Counted from the first letter of the stretch, positions 35,474 through 44,721 are shown. The stretch: DNA of 64,000 nt from Aquitalea magnusonii (GCF_003202035.1 NZ_QJKC01000002.1:189858-253857); one strand, 5' to 3'. Translations and numbers: made by a program. Notes: a model not told the origin generated them from the sequence alone.

Positions 35474-37504
35474 TCAGGTACGGAAGGCGCGCACTTCTTC
35501 TTTCAGAGAGTCGGCGAGACCTGCCATGTGGCGGGCTGTTTCGGCCGAGCGCTCGGCAGCCTCATTGCTGCGTTCGGCCTGGCTGGCCACCGAATTCACC
35601 CGCTCGGCCATTTGCTGCACGATATCGCGCTGCTGCGACAGCTCGCGGTTGATACGCTGTACCACTTCCATGGCACGGCGCGAGTCCTCCACGATGGAGG
35701 CAATGGCCTCGCGGGCGCCAGAGGTGATGGCAGCACCTTCCGACGCCTGGACGACTGACTGGCGCATCGACTTGACCGCATCATCGGTGGCGGACTGGAT
35801 CTTGCCTATCATGCCGCTGATTTCCTGGGTGGAGACGCTGGTGCGCTCGGCCAGCTTGCGCACTTCATCGGCCACCACGGCAAAGCCGCGGCCCATTTCG
35901 CCGGCACGGGCAGCCTCGATGGCAGCATTGAGCGCCAGCAGATTGGTCTGATCGGCAATATCGTGAATCACGTTGACGATGGCGGTAATCTGCTGTGCGC
36001 TGCTTTCCAGCGCCTTCAGGCTGTCGGCAGCCTGGCTGAGGGTCGCCGAGATATGACTGACCCCATCCACCGCCGCCACCAGGCTTTCACTGCCGGCCTG
36101 GGCCGCTTCGCTGGAGGCGCGGGCGGCATCGCTGGCTTCACTGGCGACTTTTTCAATCTGCTGCACCCCGGCAATCAGCATGCCGGTGTGTTCCGACATG
36201 GCCTGGGCACTGGTACGCTGCTCACCCGAACTGGCGGCGGCAGAGCTGGCCTTGTCCGACAGTTCCTGCGCGGCATGGTCCAGGTCGATGGCATGCGAGC
36301 TGGTGCGATTGAGCGCCTGCTGAAAGCTGTCCAGCAGGCTGTTCATGGCATCGGCCACCTGCCCTACTTCATCCTTGCGGTTGATGGCGAGGCGCCGTGT
36401 CAGATCGCGACTGTCACGAATCCCACCCACCTCCTCAACCAGCTGGCGCACCGGCCGCGCCACCAGGCGATTGGTAAACAAGAGCAGGGCCAGCGCCAGG
36501 ATCAGCAATAACAAACCGGCACCGCCAGCCAGCCACAGCAGCAGCTGGTGATTTTCCTTTTCCAGCTCGCTGCGGTTCTCGTTGCTGATGATCATCCAGC
36601 CCCAAGGTTTGTAGGTGGCATAGGACAACATGTGTTCGGCCGCACCGTTTTCACCCGGCAGCTTGACGGTCAGCGCCCCCTGCCCGCTGGCCATCAAGTC
36701 GTTGACATAGGCTTGGCCGGCTGCGTCCACATCCTTGCTGACCGGTCTGCCGGATAGTTTGGGATGCTGCACGTATTGGCCAAAGGATTTGGAATTCTTG
36801 TTGATATCGACAATGTCGATATGTCCGCTCTCGCCCAGTTTCACCTTGGACAGGCGCACCAGCAGGCCGGCGATGCCTTCGGTGGCACCGACGCCGACAA
36901 AGGTGGCGCCGATCACATTCTGGCTGGCGTCCTTGATCGGGCTGTAACTGGTGATGTAATCGCGGCCGTACAGGTCGACCCGGCCCGAGTAGTTTTCGCC
37001 ATTCATCAGCTGGGCATAGGCCGGGCTGGCATGGTCGAGCTTGGTGCCCAGGGCCCGCCCGCCGTCTTCCTTCAGCACCGAAGTGGCGATGCGGACGAAA
37101 TCGTCACCATCCTTGACGAACAGCGTGGCGACATTACCGGTTTTCGAGGAGAAGCGGTCGACAATATCGTTATTGCCATTGATGGGCGTGCTGCCCAGCA
37201 GCAGTGCCGGCGTCGGTGTGCCGGACACCTCGATCTTGCTGGCCGGGTTGATGGCAAATGCACCGCCGATTTCACCCAGCAGTACCTTTTCAAACTGGCG
37301 GGTGGTGATTTTCAGTGACTCGTTGAAGGCGTCGATCATGTTGATGGACTGGGTCAGCAACTGCGACTGCACTTTCTCGGTACGCTCCTGCATCACGCGA
37401 CCGGTAAACACATACAGCGGCAGCGCCAGGGCCATGGCCACCACCATCATCAACACTACCTGGGTCGATACCAGCCGCGACCCGATGCTCATGCCTCGCT
37501 TCAT
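35474..37504 (-). CDS. Methyl-accepting chemotaxis protein with Cache sensor
   Basis: A 676-residue chemoreceptor. Transmembrane helix 1 (about 12-34) is followed by a large periplasmic double-Cache region (about 38-315, with [32 protein letters not shown] and [12 protein letters not shown]). Then come TM2 (about 320-342, [23 protein letters not shown]), HAMP ([12 protein letters not shown] ...), and a signalling coiled coil with the conserved tip [18 protein letters not shown]. The ligand is unknown; Cache domains often bind amino or organic acids. The start at 37504 was chosen for GAGG 6 nt upstream; 37522 and 37492 are alternatives. It is monocistronic. Confidence 0.93.
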   Translation of the reverse strand: MKRGMSIGSRLVSTQVVLMMVVAMALALPLYVFTGRVMQERTEKVQSQLLTQSINMIDAFNESLKITTRQFEKVLLGEIGGAFAINPASKIEVSGTPTPALLLGSTPINGNNDIVDRFSSKTGNVATLFVKDGDDFVRIATSVLKEDGGRALGTKLDHASPAYAQLMNGENYSGRVDLYGRDYITSYSPIKDASQNVIGATFVGVGATEGIAGLLVRLSKVKLGESGHIDIVDINKNSKSFGQYVQHPKLSGRPVSKDVDAAGQAYVNDLMASGQGALTVKLPGENGAAEHMLSYATYKPWGWMIISNENRSELEKENHQLLLWLAGGAGLLLLILALALLLFTNRLVARPVRQLVEEVGGIRDSRDLTRRLAINRKDEVGQVADAMNSLLDSFQQALNRTSSHAIDLDHAAQELSDKASSAAASSGEQRTSAQAMSEHTGMLIAGVQQIEKVASEASDAARASSEAAQAGSESLVAAVDGVSHISATLSQAADSLKALESSAQQITAIVNVIHDIADQTNLLALNAAIEAARAGEMGRGFAVVADEVRKLAERTSVSTQEISGMIGKIQSATDDAVKSMRQSVVQASEGAAITSGAREAIASIVEDSRRAMEVVQRINRELSQQRDIVQQMAERVNSVASQAERSNEAAERSAETARHMAGLADSLKEEVRAFRT

Positions 37505-37793
37505 TCGCCTCACCCTCTCCACTGCCGCACCCGTTGTACAGGATTGTTTATTTATAATTCAGCGTCTTTTTGAAATGCTGGCTTTATATTTGCAAACCAG
37601 CAAAATGCGCGAGAAACATGCACTTGTCAATGCAATCGCTCAAGCGCAGCTTGAGCCTAATCAAAGCAAGAACAAGGCCAGACCAGCCCTACTTTATACC
37701 CGGCAATTGACTGGCCGCATTCACAGCATAGACTGCTTTTGCAGCAAGAGCCTGCGCTCTGCCGCAGGCTGCCACCAGCCAGCCCTGGCCATG
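37505..37793. other. Intergenic region upstream of the chemoreceptor gene
   Basis: No gene is seen. The part near 37545-37575 is AT-rich and contains a minus-strand TATAAA that could be the chemoreceptor -10 box, without a clear -35. A hairpin (37749-37770, AGCCTGCG / CGCAGGCT) lacks a T run. I see no sigma-28-type flagellar promoter. Confidence 0.5.
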
Positions 37794-37817
37794 AAAAAAC
37801 CCGGCTGAAGCCGGGTT
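37794..37817 (-). terminator. Intrinsic terminator of selD
   Basis: AACCCGGC / GCCGGGTT with a TGAA loop and six T on the minus strand, 33 nt past the selD stop. Confidence 0.82.
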
Positions 37818-37849
37818 GCAGAGTGTTGCTTTCATGGCATGGCAGGACG

Positions 37850-38890
37850 TCAGCTGACGACAATCTGCGGCGCACCTTCCTGTAACTGGCCAATGATCGC
37901 GGCATGGTCGAAACCGGCAGCCCGGAAAGCGGCCAGTACGGCAGGAGCCTGCTCGGCCGCCACCGCGACCAACAGGCCGCCACTGGTTTGCGGGTCGGCC
38001 AGTACGCGCTGCTGCCAGTCGGGCAGGCCCGCGGCAAAGCGGACATGCTGGCCAAAACTGGCCTGATTGCGTTCGATGGCACCGGGGCCGTAACCTTGCT
38101 CGGCAAACGGGCGCGCAGCCGGGATCAGCGGCACCGCCGCCATCTCCACCTGTGCTTGCAGCCCGGAGCCCTTGCAGATTTCCAGCAGATGACCCAGCAA
38201 GCCAAAGCCGGTGACATCGGTCAGCGCATGGACGCCCGCCATGCCGGCCAGCGTGGCGCCCACCTTGTTCAGCTGGGTGGTGGTGGCGATCAGCGCCTGA
38301 TAGCCCGCCTCATCCAGCACGCCCTTTTTCATGGCCTGCGCCAGAATGCCCACCCCCAGCGCCTTGCCCATGATCAGCACATCGCCGGCGCGGGCATCGC
38401 AATTGCGCTTGAGCTGGTCGGGATGGACCACCCCCAGCGCCACCAGGCCGTAAATCGGCTCGGGGGAATCAATGGAATGACCACCGGCAATGGGAATGCC
38501 GGCATCGGCGCAGACGGCCTGCCCGCCATCGAGAATGGCGCGGATGGTGGCGACGGGCAGTACATTGACCGGCATGCCGACAATGGCCAGCGCCATGATG
38601 GGCGTGGCACCCATGGCATAGATATCGGACAGCGCATTGGTGGCGGCGATGCGGCCAAAATCAAAGGCGTCATCGACAATGGGCATGAAGAAATCGGTGG
38701 TGGCAACAATCGCCTGCTGATCGTTGAGGCGGTACACTGCGGCATCGTCGCTGGTTTCCGTACCGACCAGCAGTTGCGGGAACACCATTTTCTCCCGTGC
38801 CGTGGAGAGGATGGATTCCAGTACCGCAGGGGCAATTTTGCAGCCACAGCCACCGCCGTGGGATAATTGCGTCAGTTTGATTTCAGCCAT
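37850..38890 (-). CDS. selD: Selenide, water dikinase (selenophosphate synthase)
   Basis: A 346-residue enzyme making selenophosphate from selenide and ATP, the selenium donor for 2-selenouridine in tRNA and for selenocysteine. The glycine-rich N terminus GGGCGCK carries catalytic Cys15, Cys17 and Lys18; Cys (not Sec) is encoded at the active site. Further blocks are DDAAVYRLNDQQAIVATTDFF, NALSDIYAMGATP, GGHSIDSPEP, TDVTGFGLLGHL and DPQTSGGLLVAV. It is divergent from mnmH with only 18 nt between start codons, linking it to tRNA selenation here. No selA, selB or selenocysteine tRNA is in the window. Confidence 0.96.
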   Translation of the reverse strand: MAEIKLTQLSHGGGCGCKIAPAVLESILSTAREKMVFPQLLVGTETSDDAAVYRLNDQQAIVATTDFFMPIVDDAFDFGRIAATNALSDIYAMGATPIMALAIVGMPVNVLPVATIRAILDGGQAVCADAGIPIAGGHSIDSPEPIYGLVALGVVHPDQLKRNCDARAGDVLIMGKALGVGILAQAMKKGVLDEAGYQALIATTTQLNKVGATLAGMAGVHALTDVTGFGLLGHLLEICKGSGLQAQVEMAAVPLIPAARPFAEQGYGPGAIERNQASFGQHVRFAAGLPDWQQRVLADPQTSGGLLVAVAAEQAPAVLAAFRAAGFDHAAIIGQLQEGAPQIVVS

Positions 38891-38908
38891 TTCAGGGCAA
38901 CTCCCACC

Positions 38909-39949
38909 ATGCTTTTCAAGGTCGCGAAACTATCACAGCTGGCCGAGTTTGACGAGATCATCGACGTGCGCTCGCCAGCCGAATTCGCCGAAGATCACCT
39001 GCCGGGCGCCATCAATTGCCCGGTGCTGGATGACGAAGAACGTATCCGCGTGGGCACCCTCTACAAGCAGGTCAGCCCTTTCGAAGCACGCAAGCTGGGC
39101 GCCGCGCTGGTGGCGCAGAATATCGCCCGGCACTTGCAGCAGCATTTCCATGCCAGGCCAAAATCCTGGAAGCCGCTGATCTACTGCTGGCGCGGTGGCC
39201 AGCGTTCGGCATCGATGGCCATCATCTTCAGCCAGATCGGCTGGAACACCCACCAGCTGGAAGGCGGCTACAAAAGCTATCGCCATCAGGTGCTGGCCGA
39301 TCTGGCCAGCCTGCCGGCCACGCTGCGGCTCAAGGTTATCTGCGGCCCCACCGGCTCGGGCAAGAGCCGCTTGCTGCATGCCCTGCAGCGTAACGGCAAG
39401 CAGGTGCTGGACCTGGAAGCCCTGGCCGTGCATCGCGGCTCGGTACTGGGACGGCTGCCCGACCAGGCACAGCCCTCGCAGAAATGGTTCGACAGCATGT
39501 TGCGGCTGGCCATGTTGCAGCTGGACCCGGCCCGCCCGGTATTCATCGAATCCGAAAGCCGCAAGATCGGCACGCTGTGCCTGCCGGACAGCCTGTTTTC
39601 CCGCATGCATGCCAGCGAATGCCTGAGCATGGAAGTGGCACTGGCCGAACGCGTGCACTTCTTGCTGGAAGACTATGATTTCTATCTGCAGCAACCAGAC
39701 AGACTCGTTACTCAGCTAGGCTTTCTCAAGGCGGTCCATTCACGCGAGCAGCTGCAGCAATGGCAGGACATGATTGCACAGGGCCAGTTTGCCAGCCTGG
39801 TGGAGCAATTGCTGGTGCAGCATTACGACCCCTTGTATGTCCGCTCGATGAACCGCCACTACACCCATTTGCAGCAATCGCAGTTGCTGACGGTGCCCGG
39901 CCTCAGTCCGGCCCTGCTGGATGCGGTCGCCAGTGCGATCCGCGAATAA
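38909..39949 (+). CDS. mnmH: tRNA 2-selenouridine synthase
   Basis: A 346-residue enzyme that geranylates and then selenates 2-thiouridine at the tRNA wobble position using selenophosphate. A rhodanese domain comes first (EIIDVRSPAEFAEDHLPGAIN; catalytic Cys93 in YCWRGGQRS), then a P-loop domain (GPTGSGKSRLLHAL) and the LDLEALAVHRGSVLG block typical of SelU/YbbB. The start is ATG 38909; an in-frame TTG at 38867, inside the selD coding region, would add 14 residues and cannot be excluded, because the ribosome site is weak for both. Its divergence from selD and position ahead of mnmC fit a shared pathway. Confidence 0.93.
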   Translation: MLFKVAKLSQLAEFDEIIDVRSPAEFAEDHLPGAINCPVLDDEERIRVGTLYKQVSPFEARKLGAALVAQNIARHLQQHFHARPKSWKPLIYCWRGGQRSASMAIIFSQIGWNTHQLEGGYKSYRHQVLADLASLPATLRLKVICGPTGSGKSRLLHALQRNGKQVLDLEALAVHRGSVLGRLPDQAQPSQKWFDSMLRLAMLQLDPARPVFIESESRKIGTLCLPDSLFSRMHASECLSMEVALAERVHFLLEDYDFYLQQPDRLVTQLGFLKAVHSREQLQQWQDMIAQGQFASLVEQLLVQHYDPLYVRSMNRHYTHLQQSQLLTVPGLSPALLDAVASAIRE

Positions 39950-39995
39950 GAACATTCCTTACAAGTTTTATCAGCAACAGCTGCAATCTTTTCCA

Positions 39996-40001
39996 TATAA
40001 T
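39996..40001 (+). promoter_or_regulatory. Possible -10 box for mnmC
   Basis: A perfect TATAAT lies 70 nt before the mnmC start in the mnmH-mnmC gap, but no good -35 is found at 16-18 nt. Given only as a candidate. Confidence 0.3.
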
Positions 40002-40070
40002 CTGGCGCAAGCCCTGCCACAGACAGAGTAGAATGGCCGCTTTCGCTATCGCATTCATCACGCAGCCGGC

Positions 40071-42047
40071 ATGAGCTCATACGCACAACTCGATTGGCTG
40101 GATGGCCAGCCCGTCTCGGTCGCCTTTGGCGATGTCTATTTCTCCCGTAACAGCGGGCTGGAAGAAACCCGCCATGTTTTCCTCCGGCACAATCAGCTGG
40201 CCGAGCGTTTTGCCGCCCTGCCGCCCGATGGCCAGTTCAGCATCGGCGAAACCGGCTTTGGCACCGGACTCAACTTTCTCTGTGCCTGGCAACACTTCCT
40301 GCAACATGCCCCTGCCACGGCCCGGCTGCACTTCATCAGCGCGGAAAAATACCCGCTCACCGCACAAGACCTCAGCCAGGCGCTGGCCTTGTGGCCAGAG
40401 CTGGCCAGCCAGGCGCAACAGCTGCTGCGCCAATACGATGTGCTGAGCCATGGCTGGCACCGCTTTGTGCTGGAGGGCGGCCGCATCCTCCTCACCCTGC
40501 TGGTGGGCGATGTGCTCGAGGTACTGCCTCAGCTGGATGCCCGCATCGATGCCTGGTTTCTGGATGGTTTCGCCCCGTCGAAAAACCCGGACATGTGGCA
40601 GGCCGAGCTGTTTCAGACCATGGCCCGGCTGTCCGCCCCAGGCGCCACCTTCGCCACCTTCACCTGTGCCGGCCTTGTCCGCCGCGGTCTGAAAGAAGCG
40701 GGTTTCAGCGTCAAAAAAGTACCAGGCCACGGCCAGAAGCGCGAGATGAGCTGCGGCCAGCTGGTCACGCCCCCCGCGCCGGCATGGACGCCCCCCTGGT
40801 ATGCCCGCCCGGCAGCGCAGGCCGGGCAGGAGCGCTCGGCCATCGTGGTGGGGGGCGGCATTGCCGGTGCCTCCACCGCCTACAGCCTGGCCCAGCGCGG
40901 CTGGCAGGTGACACTGGTGGAACGGCTGCCCCAACTGGCGCAGGCTGCATCGGGCAATCCGCAGGGCGTGCTGTATGCCAAGCTGTCGCCACACTTCACC
41001 CCGCTGACCCGACTGGTATTGTCTGGCTATGCCTACTCCTTGCGCCTGCTCCATCAATTGCTGGAACAAGGCGAGGAGTGCTGGCGCGCCTGTGGCGTGC
41101 TGCAACTGGCGCAAGACGACAAGGAAGCCGCACGACAGGCACAGCTGGCCGCCACCGGCCTGCCCGATGGCCTGCTGCGCCTGGTCAGCCAGCAGGAAGC
41201 CAGCGCCATCGCCGGCTTGCCGCTACCCGCTGGTGGACTGTTTTTCCCGCAGGGCGGCTGGCTGAATCCGCCCAGCCTGGTACATGCGCTGTGCAGCCAT
41301 CCCAATATCCAGCTGCGTACTTCCAGCACGGTGCTGGAGCTGGACTGGAACCCGCTGGAACAATGCTGGCTGGCCAGCAATGAAGATGGCCCGCTGGCCA
41401 TGGGCAGTGCCGTCATTCTGGCGGCGGCGGCAGACACGGCACGCTTTGACAGCACCAGCCACCTGCCGCTGAAAGCGATTCGCGGCCAGGTCAGCACGGT
41501 AGCGGCCACGGCGGCCAGCAGCCAGTTACAAACCGTCCTGTGTGGCGAAGGCTATATTTCGCCGGCACGGCAGCAGCAGCACTGTCTGGGGGCCACCTTC
41601 AAGTTCGAGGCAGACAATCTGCTGCCCAACGAAGCGGAACACCAGGAAAACCTGGACATGCTGGCAGGGCTGGCTCCGGCCATGCATCAGGCCGTGGGTG
41701 CGGCGGAGCTCAAGCTGCAAGCCATCGGCGGGCGCGCCGCCTACCGCTGCACCAGCCCGGATTACCTGCCGCTGATCGGCCCGGTGGCCAATCGTCGCCA
41801 GTTTGCCGAGTGCTATCGCGAACTGGCCAACGACGCCACACTCAAGCTGGATAGCACCTCGCCCTGGATCAGCGGCCTGTACGTCAACACCGCCCATGGT
41901 TCACGCGGCATGATTACCGCACCGCTGTCTGGCGAAATCCTGGCCGCCTATCTGGACAATGAAGCGGCGCCGCTGCCGCAGGCGCTGATGCAGGCGGTGC
42001 ACCCCAGCCGTTTCCTGCTGCGCAAGCTGATACGCAAGCAGGACTGA
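40071..42047 (+). CDS. mnmC: Bifunctional tRNA wobble-uridine protein MnmC
   Basis: A 658-residue enzyme for the last steps of mnm5s2U34 synthesis. The N-terminal methyltransferase domain MnmC2/MnmD (about 1-240) has FGDVYFSRNSGLEETRHVFL, IGETGFGTGLNFL (SAM loop), DAWFLDGFAPSKNPDMW and GHGQKREM. The C-terminal FAD oxidase domain MnmC1 (from about 260) has AIVVGGGIAGASTAYSLAQRG and near its end TAHGSRGMITAPLSGEILAAYL. MnmC1 removes the carboxymethyl group and MnmC2 methylates the amine. The gene starts at 40071, 121 nt after mnmH. Its product carries the same nucleotide that MnmH selenates. Confidence 0.95.
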   Translation: MSSYAQLDWLDGQPVSVAFGDVYFSRNSGLEETRHVFLRHNQLAERFAALPPDGQFSIGETGFGTGLNFLCAWQHFLQHAPATARLHFISAEKYPLTAQDLSQALALWPELASQAQQLLRQYDVLSHGWHRFVLEGGRILLTLLVGDVLEVLPQLDARIDAWFLDGFAPSKNPDMWQAELFQTMARLSAPGATFATFTCAGLVRRGLKEAGFSVKKVPGHGQKREMSCGQLVTPPAPAWTPPWYARPAAQAGQERSAIVVGGGIAGASTAYSLAQRGWQVTLVERLPQLAQAASGNPQGVLYAKLSPHFTPLTRLVLSGYAYSLRLLHQLLEQGEECWRACGVLQLAQDDKEAARQAQLAATGLPDGLLRLVSQQEASAIAGLPLPAGGLFFPQGGWLNPPSLVHALCSHPNIQLRTSSTVLELDWNPLEQCWLASNEDGPLAMGSAVILAAAADTARFDSTSHLPLKAIRGQVSTVAATAASSQLQTVLCGEGYISPARQQQHCLGATFKFEADNLLPNEAEHQENLDMLAGLAPAMHQAVGAAELKLQAIGGRAAYRCTSPDYLPLIGPVANRRQFAECYRELANDATLKLDSTSPWISGLYVNTAHGSRGMITAPLSGEILAAYLDNEAAPLPQALMQAVHPSRFLLRKLIRKQD

Positions 42048-42069
42048 TCAGCCCCGTAACAAGCCATGC

Positions 42070-42492
42070 TCAAGCCGCAATGGCCTGCTCGATGGCCTGA
42101 CGGATATCATCCGGAATGGCCACCGGCACACCCGCCTGATAATCCACCCACACCAGCGTCACGTCGGCATAGGCATACACGGTGTCCGGATCACCCTGGC
42201 GATAGAAATGATGGCGTAGCTGCAGGCTGCTGCGGCCCAGCTTTTCCAGCTCGATGGTGATTTCCACCACTGCGGGATAAGTCAGCTGCTTGCGAAAGGT
42301 GCAGGAAGTACTGGCCAGCACCGGGCCGGTGCTCTGCGGATTGATGCCATGCCCCAGCGCCTCCAGCCAGTTCAGGCGGATCTGCTCCAGATAGCGGAAG
42401 TAGTAGGTATTGTTGAGATGACCGACCGCATCCATATCGCCCCAGCGCATGGTGATGGTCTGGCGATCGATGATGGGATAGGATTTTTCCAA
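42070..42492 (-). CDS. Acyl-CoA thioesterase (4HBT, FadM/YbgC-like)
   Basis: A 140-residue hotdog-fold thioesterase. The segment MRWGDMDAVGHLNNTYYFRYLEQIRLNWLE carries the conserved Asp of the 4-hydroxybenzoyl-CoA thioesterase group, followed by GPVLASTSCTFRKQLTYPAVVEI and DVTLVWVD. The substrate may be a long-chain or aromatic acyl-CoA; it cannot be fixed from sequence. It converges on mnmC with a 22-nt gap and is divergent from the structured region ahead of the GntR gene. Confidence 0.85.
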   Translation of the reverse strand: MEKSYPIIDRQTITMRWGDMDAVGHLNNTYYFRYLEQIRLNWLEALGHGINPQSTGPVLASTSCTFRKQLTYPAVVEITIELEKLGRSSLQLRHHFYRQGDPDTVYAYADVTLVWVDYQAGVPVAIPDDIRQAIEQAIAA

Positions 42493-42599
42493 GACAGCGC
42501 TCCTTACGTTAACGTCATGTTGTGTTGCATCATAACGCTGCCGTCAAAGTCCGTCACAAAAAAACCATGCAATTACACCAGAACACCCAGCCGGAACCC

Positions 42600-42758
42600 G
42601 ACATACTGCCGCTGCTGCCGACGCATTGTCCTGATACGACGGCAGCATGACTGTCAGCCAACGGTGGAGGAACTGATCCCCGCGCCTGCTGGCTGCCAGT
42701 CACCTGAGCGAAGGTGCAAGCTGGAGCCCCGCCCCCCCAAGGCCGGGGCTCGTTTTTT
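42600..42758 (+). ncRNA. Candidate structured RNA or leader ending in an orphan terminator
   Basis: Four consecutive hairpins are visible on the plus strand: 42614-42646 (GCTGCCG / CGGCAGC, 19-nt loop), about 42689-42699 (CTGG / CCAG), 42701-42716 (CACCT / AGGTG) and the terminator 42724-42751 (GAGCCCCG / CGGGGCTC) followed by TTTTTT. No plus-strand gene precedes the terminator. A 9-codon reading frame (42647-42676) lies inside. It could be a small RNA or an attenuating leader of the GntR gene that starts 95 nt later. I compared it with known riboswitch patterns from memory and found no match. Confidence 0.45.
42724..42758 (+). terminator. Orphan intrinsic terminator upstream of the GntR gene
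   Basis: An 8-bp GC-rich stem GAGCCCCG / CGGGGCTC and six T on the plus strand. The minus strand shows no T run, so it works rightward only. Confidence 0.8.
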
Positions 42759-42852
42759 AGATGGCAACCCTCCGCGGCCACCGGGCCAGCCGCTGCGATT
42801 TTGTTGGGCACTTGCCGCTTGTGCTACTGTAGCGCCAGACGGGAGCCACAAC

Positions 42853-43575
42853 ATGCCAGCCAGAAAAACCGAATCCCCCCAGCAAACCCTCACCGCCACC
42901 GCCACCGACACCCTGCGCCAGCGCATTCTGTCCGGCGAATGGCCGGATGGCACCCAGTTGCGGCAGGAAGCGCTGTCACGCGAACTGGGTGTCAGCCGGG
43001 TACCGGTACGTGAAGCCTTGCGCCAGCTGGAAGCCGAAGGACTGGTACGCATCATTGAACGGCGTGGTGCCGTGGTCAGCCAGCTGTCGCTGCCGGAAAT
43101 CGTCGAACTGCTGCGGGTACGGGTGCTGCTGGAATGCGACATGCTGCTGGAAGCCATACCCCGCCAGACCGCAGCGGACATCGCGGCCGCCGAAGCGCTG
43201 CTGGCGCGCTTTGAGGTCGCGCTGAACAATCAGGATGTCGCCACCTGGGGCCTGCTCAATGCCAGCTTCCACCTGGCGCTGTATCAGGCGGCAGGCCGGC
43301 CGCAAACCCTGGCCCTGATCGAGCAATTGCATAACCGCACCGACCGCTACACCCGCATGCAGATTCTGCTGACCGGCTTTAACGACCGCGCACATCTGGA
43401 ACACAACCACCTGCTGGAATTATGCCGCCAGAAAGACGCCATCAGCGCTGCCGCCTTTCTCAAGCAACACATCATGCATGCCGAAGAAGCGCTGGAAGCC
43501 TGGTATCTGGCCCACCACAGCCCCCCCGGCAAGCAAGGCAGGCGCAAGCCACGCCCGGCGGCAAACGCGGACTGA
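42853..43575 (+). CDS. GntR-family regulator with FCD domain
   Basis: A 240-residue regulator. The winged-helix domain (about 15-80) has [58 protein letters not shown], a textbook GntR/FadR HTH. The FCD ligand domain (about 90-215) keeps metal-binding positions such as the Asp/His pattern in NASFHLALYQAAGRPQTL and HNHLLELCRQKDA. The start at 42853 follows GGGAG. The ligand is unknown; FCD members often sense organic acids. The gene is convergent with the TauE/SafE permease and preceded by a structured, terminator-bearing leader. Confidence 0.9.
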   Translation: MPARKTESPQQTLTATATDTLRQRILSGEWPDGTQLRQEALSRELGVSRVPVREALRQLEAEGLVRIIERRGAVVSQLSLPEIVELLRVRVLLECDMLLEAIPRQTAADIAAAEALLARFEVALNNQDVATWGLLNASFHLALYQAAGRPQTLALIEQLHNRTDRYTRMQILLTGFNDRAHLEHNHLLELCRQKDAISAAAFLKQHIMHAEEALEAWYLAHHSPPGKQGRRKPRPAANAD

Positions 43576-43595
43576 ACCTGTCGGACAGACAATGC

Positions 43596-43622
43596 AAAAG
43601 AGCCGCGGGCAGCGGCTCTTTT
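43596..43622. terminator. Bidirectional terminator, GntR gene / permease
   Basis: AAAAGAGCCGC and GCGGCTCTTTT pair around GGGCA between convergent genes. Confidence 0.88.
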
Positions 43623-43653
43623 CATTGCAGCAGGCAGTACGCGAATCCCTGCA

Positions 43654-44424
43654 CTACATGACCAGCTTGGCACCCACCACGGCCAGCATCACCGCCAGCG
43701 CCGGTCGCAGCCAGGCATCGGTCAGGCGGCGGGTCAGCTTGCTGCCCAGCCAGATGCCCGGCAAGGAGCCCATCAGCAGATTCAGCAGCAGCATGTAGTT
43801 GAGATTGCCCATGCTGGCATGGCCCAGGCCGGCAACCAGGGTCAGCGGCACCGCATGGGCGATTTCCGTACCGACCAGGCGGGTGGTGGGCAAGGCCGGA
43901 TAGAGCAGGAACAAGGCCAGCGTACCCAGCGCACCGGCGCCGATGGAACTGAGGGTGACCAGCACCCCCAGACCCATGCCTATCAGTACGGTTGGCAACG
44001 GTTTCAACACGAACTCGGCCGGCGGGTGGCCCTGCGGATTGATCAGCTTGATCAGGCGGGGCTTGAGCAGGATGGAGGCGGCAGTCAGCAGCAAGGCCAC
44101 GCCCAGCACCAGCTTGAATACCGAATCCAGCGCATGGCTGGACAGGTGCAGCCAGGACAGCAGGCCCAGCGTCAGCAGCGATGCCGGCACACTGCCGGCA
44201 GCCAGCCAGGCCGTCAGCTTCCAGTCGACATGCTTCTGCTTGTGATGGACGAACACGCCACCGGCCTTGGTCAGCGCGGCATACAGCAGGTCGGTGCCGA
44301 CCGCGGTGGCTGGCGAAATGCCAAACCACAGCAAGATTGGGGTCATCAGGGAACCACCCCCTACCCCGGTCAGTCCGACGATAAAGCCCACCACCAGACC
44401 AGCCACTGCGTATCCCAACTCCAT
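43654..44424 (-). CDS. TauE/SafE (TSUP) family permease
   Basis: A 256-residue inner-membrane protein with about eight hydrophobic helices and two copies of the TSUP repeat motif: GFIVGLTGVGGGSLMTPILLW near the N terminus and GMGLGVLVTLSSIGAGALGTLALFLLYP in the middle. Family members export sulfite, sulfoacetate or related organosulfonates; the substrate here is not evident, and no sulfonate-degradation genes are adjacent. The upstream 300 nt are AT-rich. Confidence 0.88.
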   Translation of the reverse strand: MELGYAVAGLVVGFIVGLTGVGGGSLMTPILLWFGISPATAVGTDLLYAALTKAGGVFVHHKQKHVDWKLTAWLAAGSVPASLLTLGLLSWLHLSSHALDSVFKLVLGVALLLTAASILLKPRLIKLINPQGHPPAEFVLKPLPTVLIGMGLGVLVTLSSIGAGALGTLALFLLYPALPTTRLVGTEIAHAVPLTLVAGLGHASMGNLNYMLLLNLLMGSLPGIWLGSKLTRRLTDAWLRPALAVMLAVVGAKLVM

Positions 44425-44721
44425 GACAGCTCCAAACTAAGTTCTGGCGCTATCCTACTGCACACAACATATAACAAACTAGATTGTTTGATTTAATCAA
44501 TATTCGATATAAGTCTATACGGCACCATAGCCAGCACTGGCCGGCAATTCAGCAGCAAATCTGCTAAAAATAACCATAGCTAGTGAAGACTGTCGCGGCA
44601 AACACACAACATTTTGCGTATTGCGCGACGTTTCAGACTTTACAAATGTTTGAAATACAGTCAAGTTTTAATGGTTGGCACAACCGACCGCATGTGATGT
44701 ACCCAATCTGGAGGTGCAAGG
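44425..44721. other. AT-rich intergenic region
   Basis: No gene is supported. The centre (about 44460-44520) is markedly AT-rich and contains the perfect 13-bp palindrome TTGATTTAATCAA at 44488-44500. The region probably holds the promoters of the permease (leftward) and of the 63-residue gene (rightward); I cannot place them exactly. Confidence 0.5.

Noticed and set aside
37505-37580. A sigma-28 (flagellar) promoter before the chemoreceptor gene
   Set aside because: TAAAG occurs, but no GCCGATAA-like -10 follows at the right spacing.
42493-42852. A known riboswitch (TPP, FMN, glycine, SAH, SAM, guanidine) ahead of the GntR gene
   Set aside because: None of the conserved core sequences I know for these classes is present; only generic hairpins and a terminator are seen.
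44488-44500. FNR/ANR-like box TTGATTTAATCAA
   Set aside because: The half-sites TTGAT and ATCAA are separated by three bases, not the four of a functional FNR site; kept only as a palindrome.
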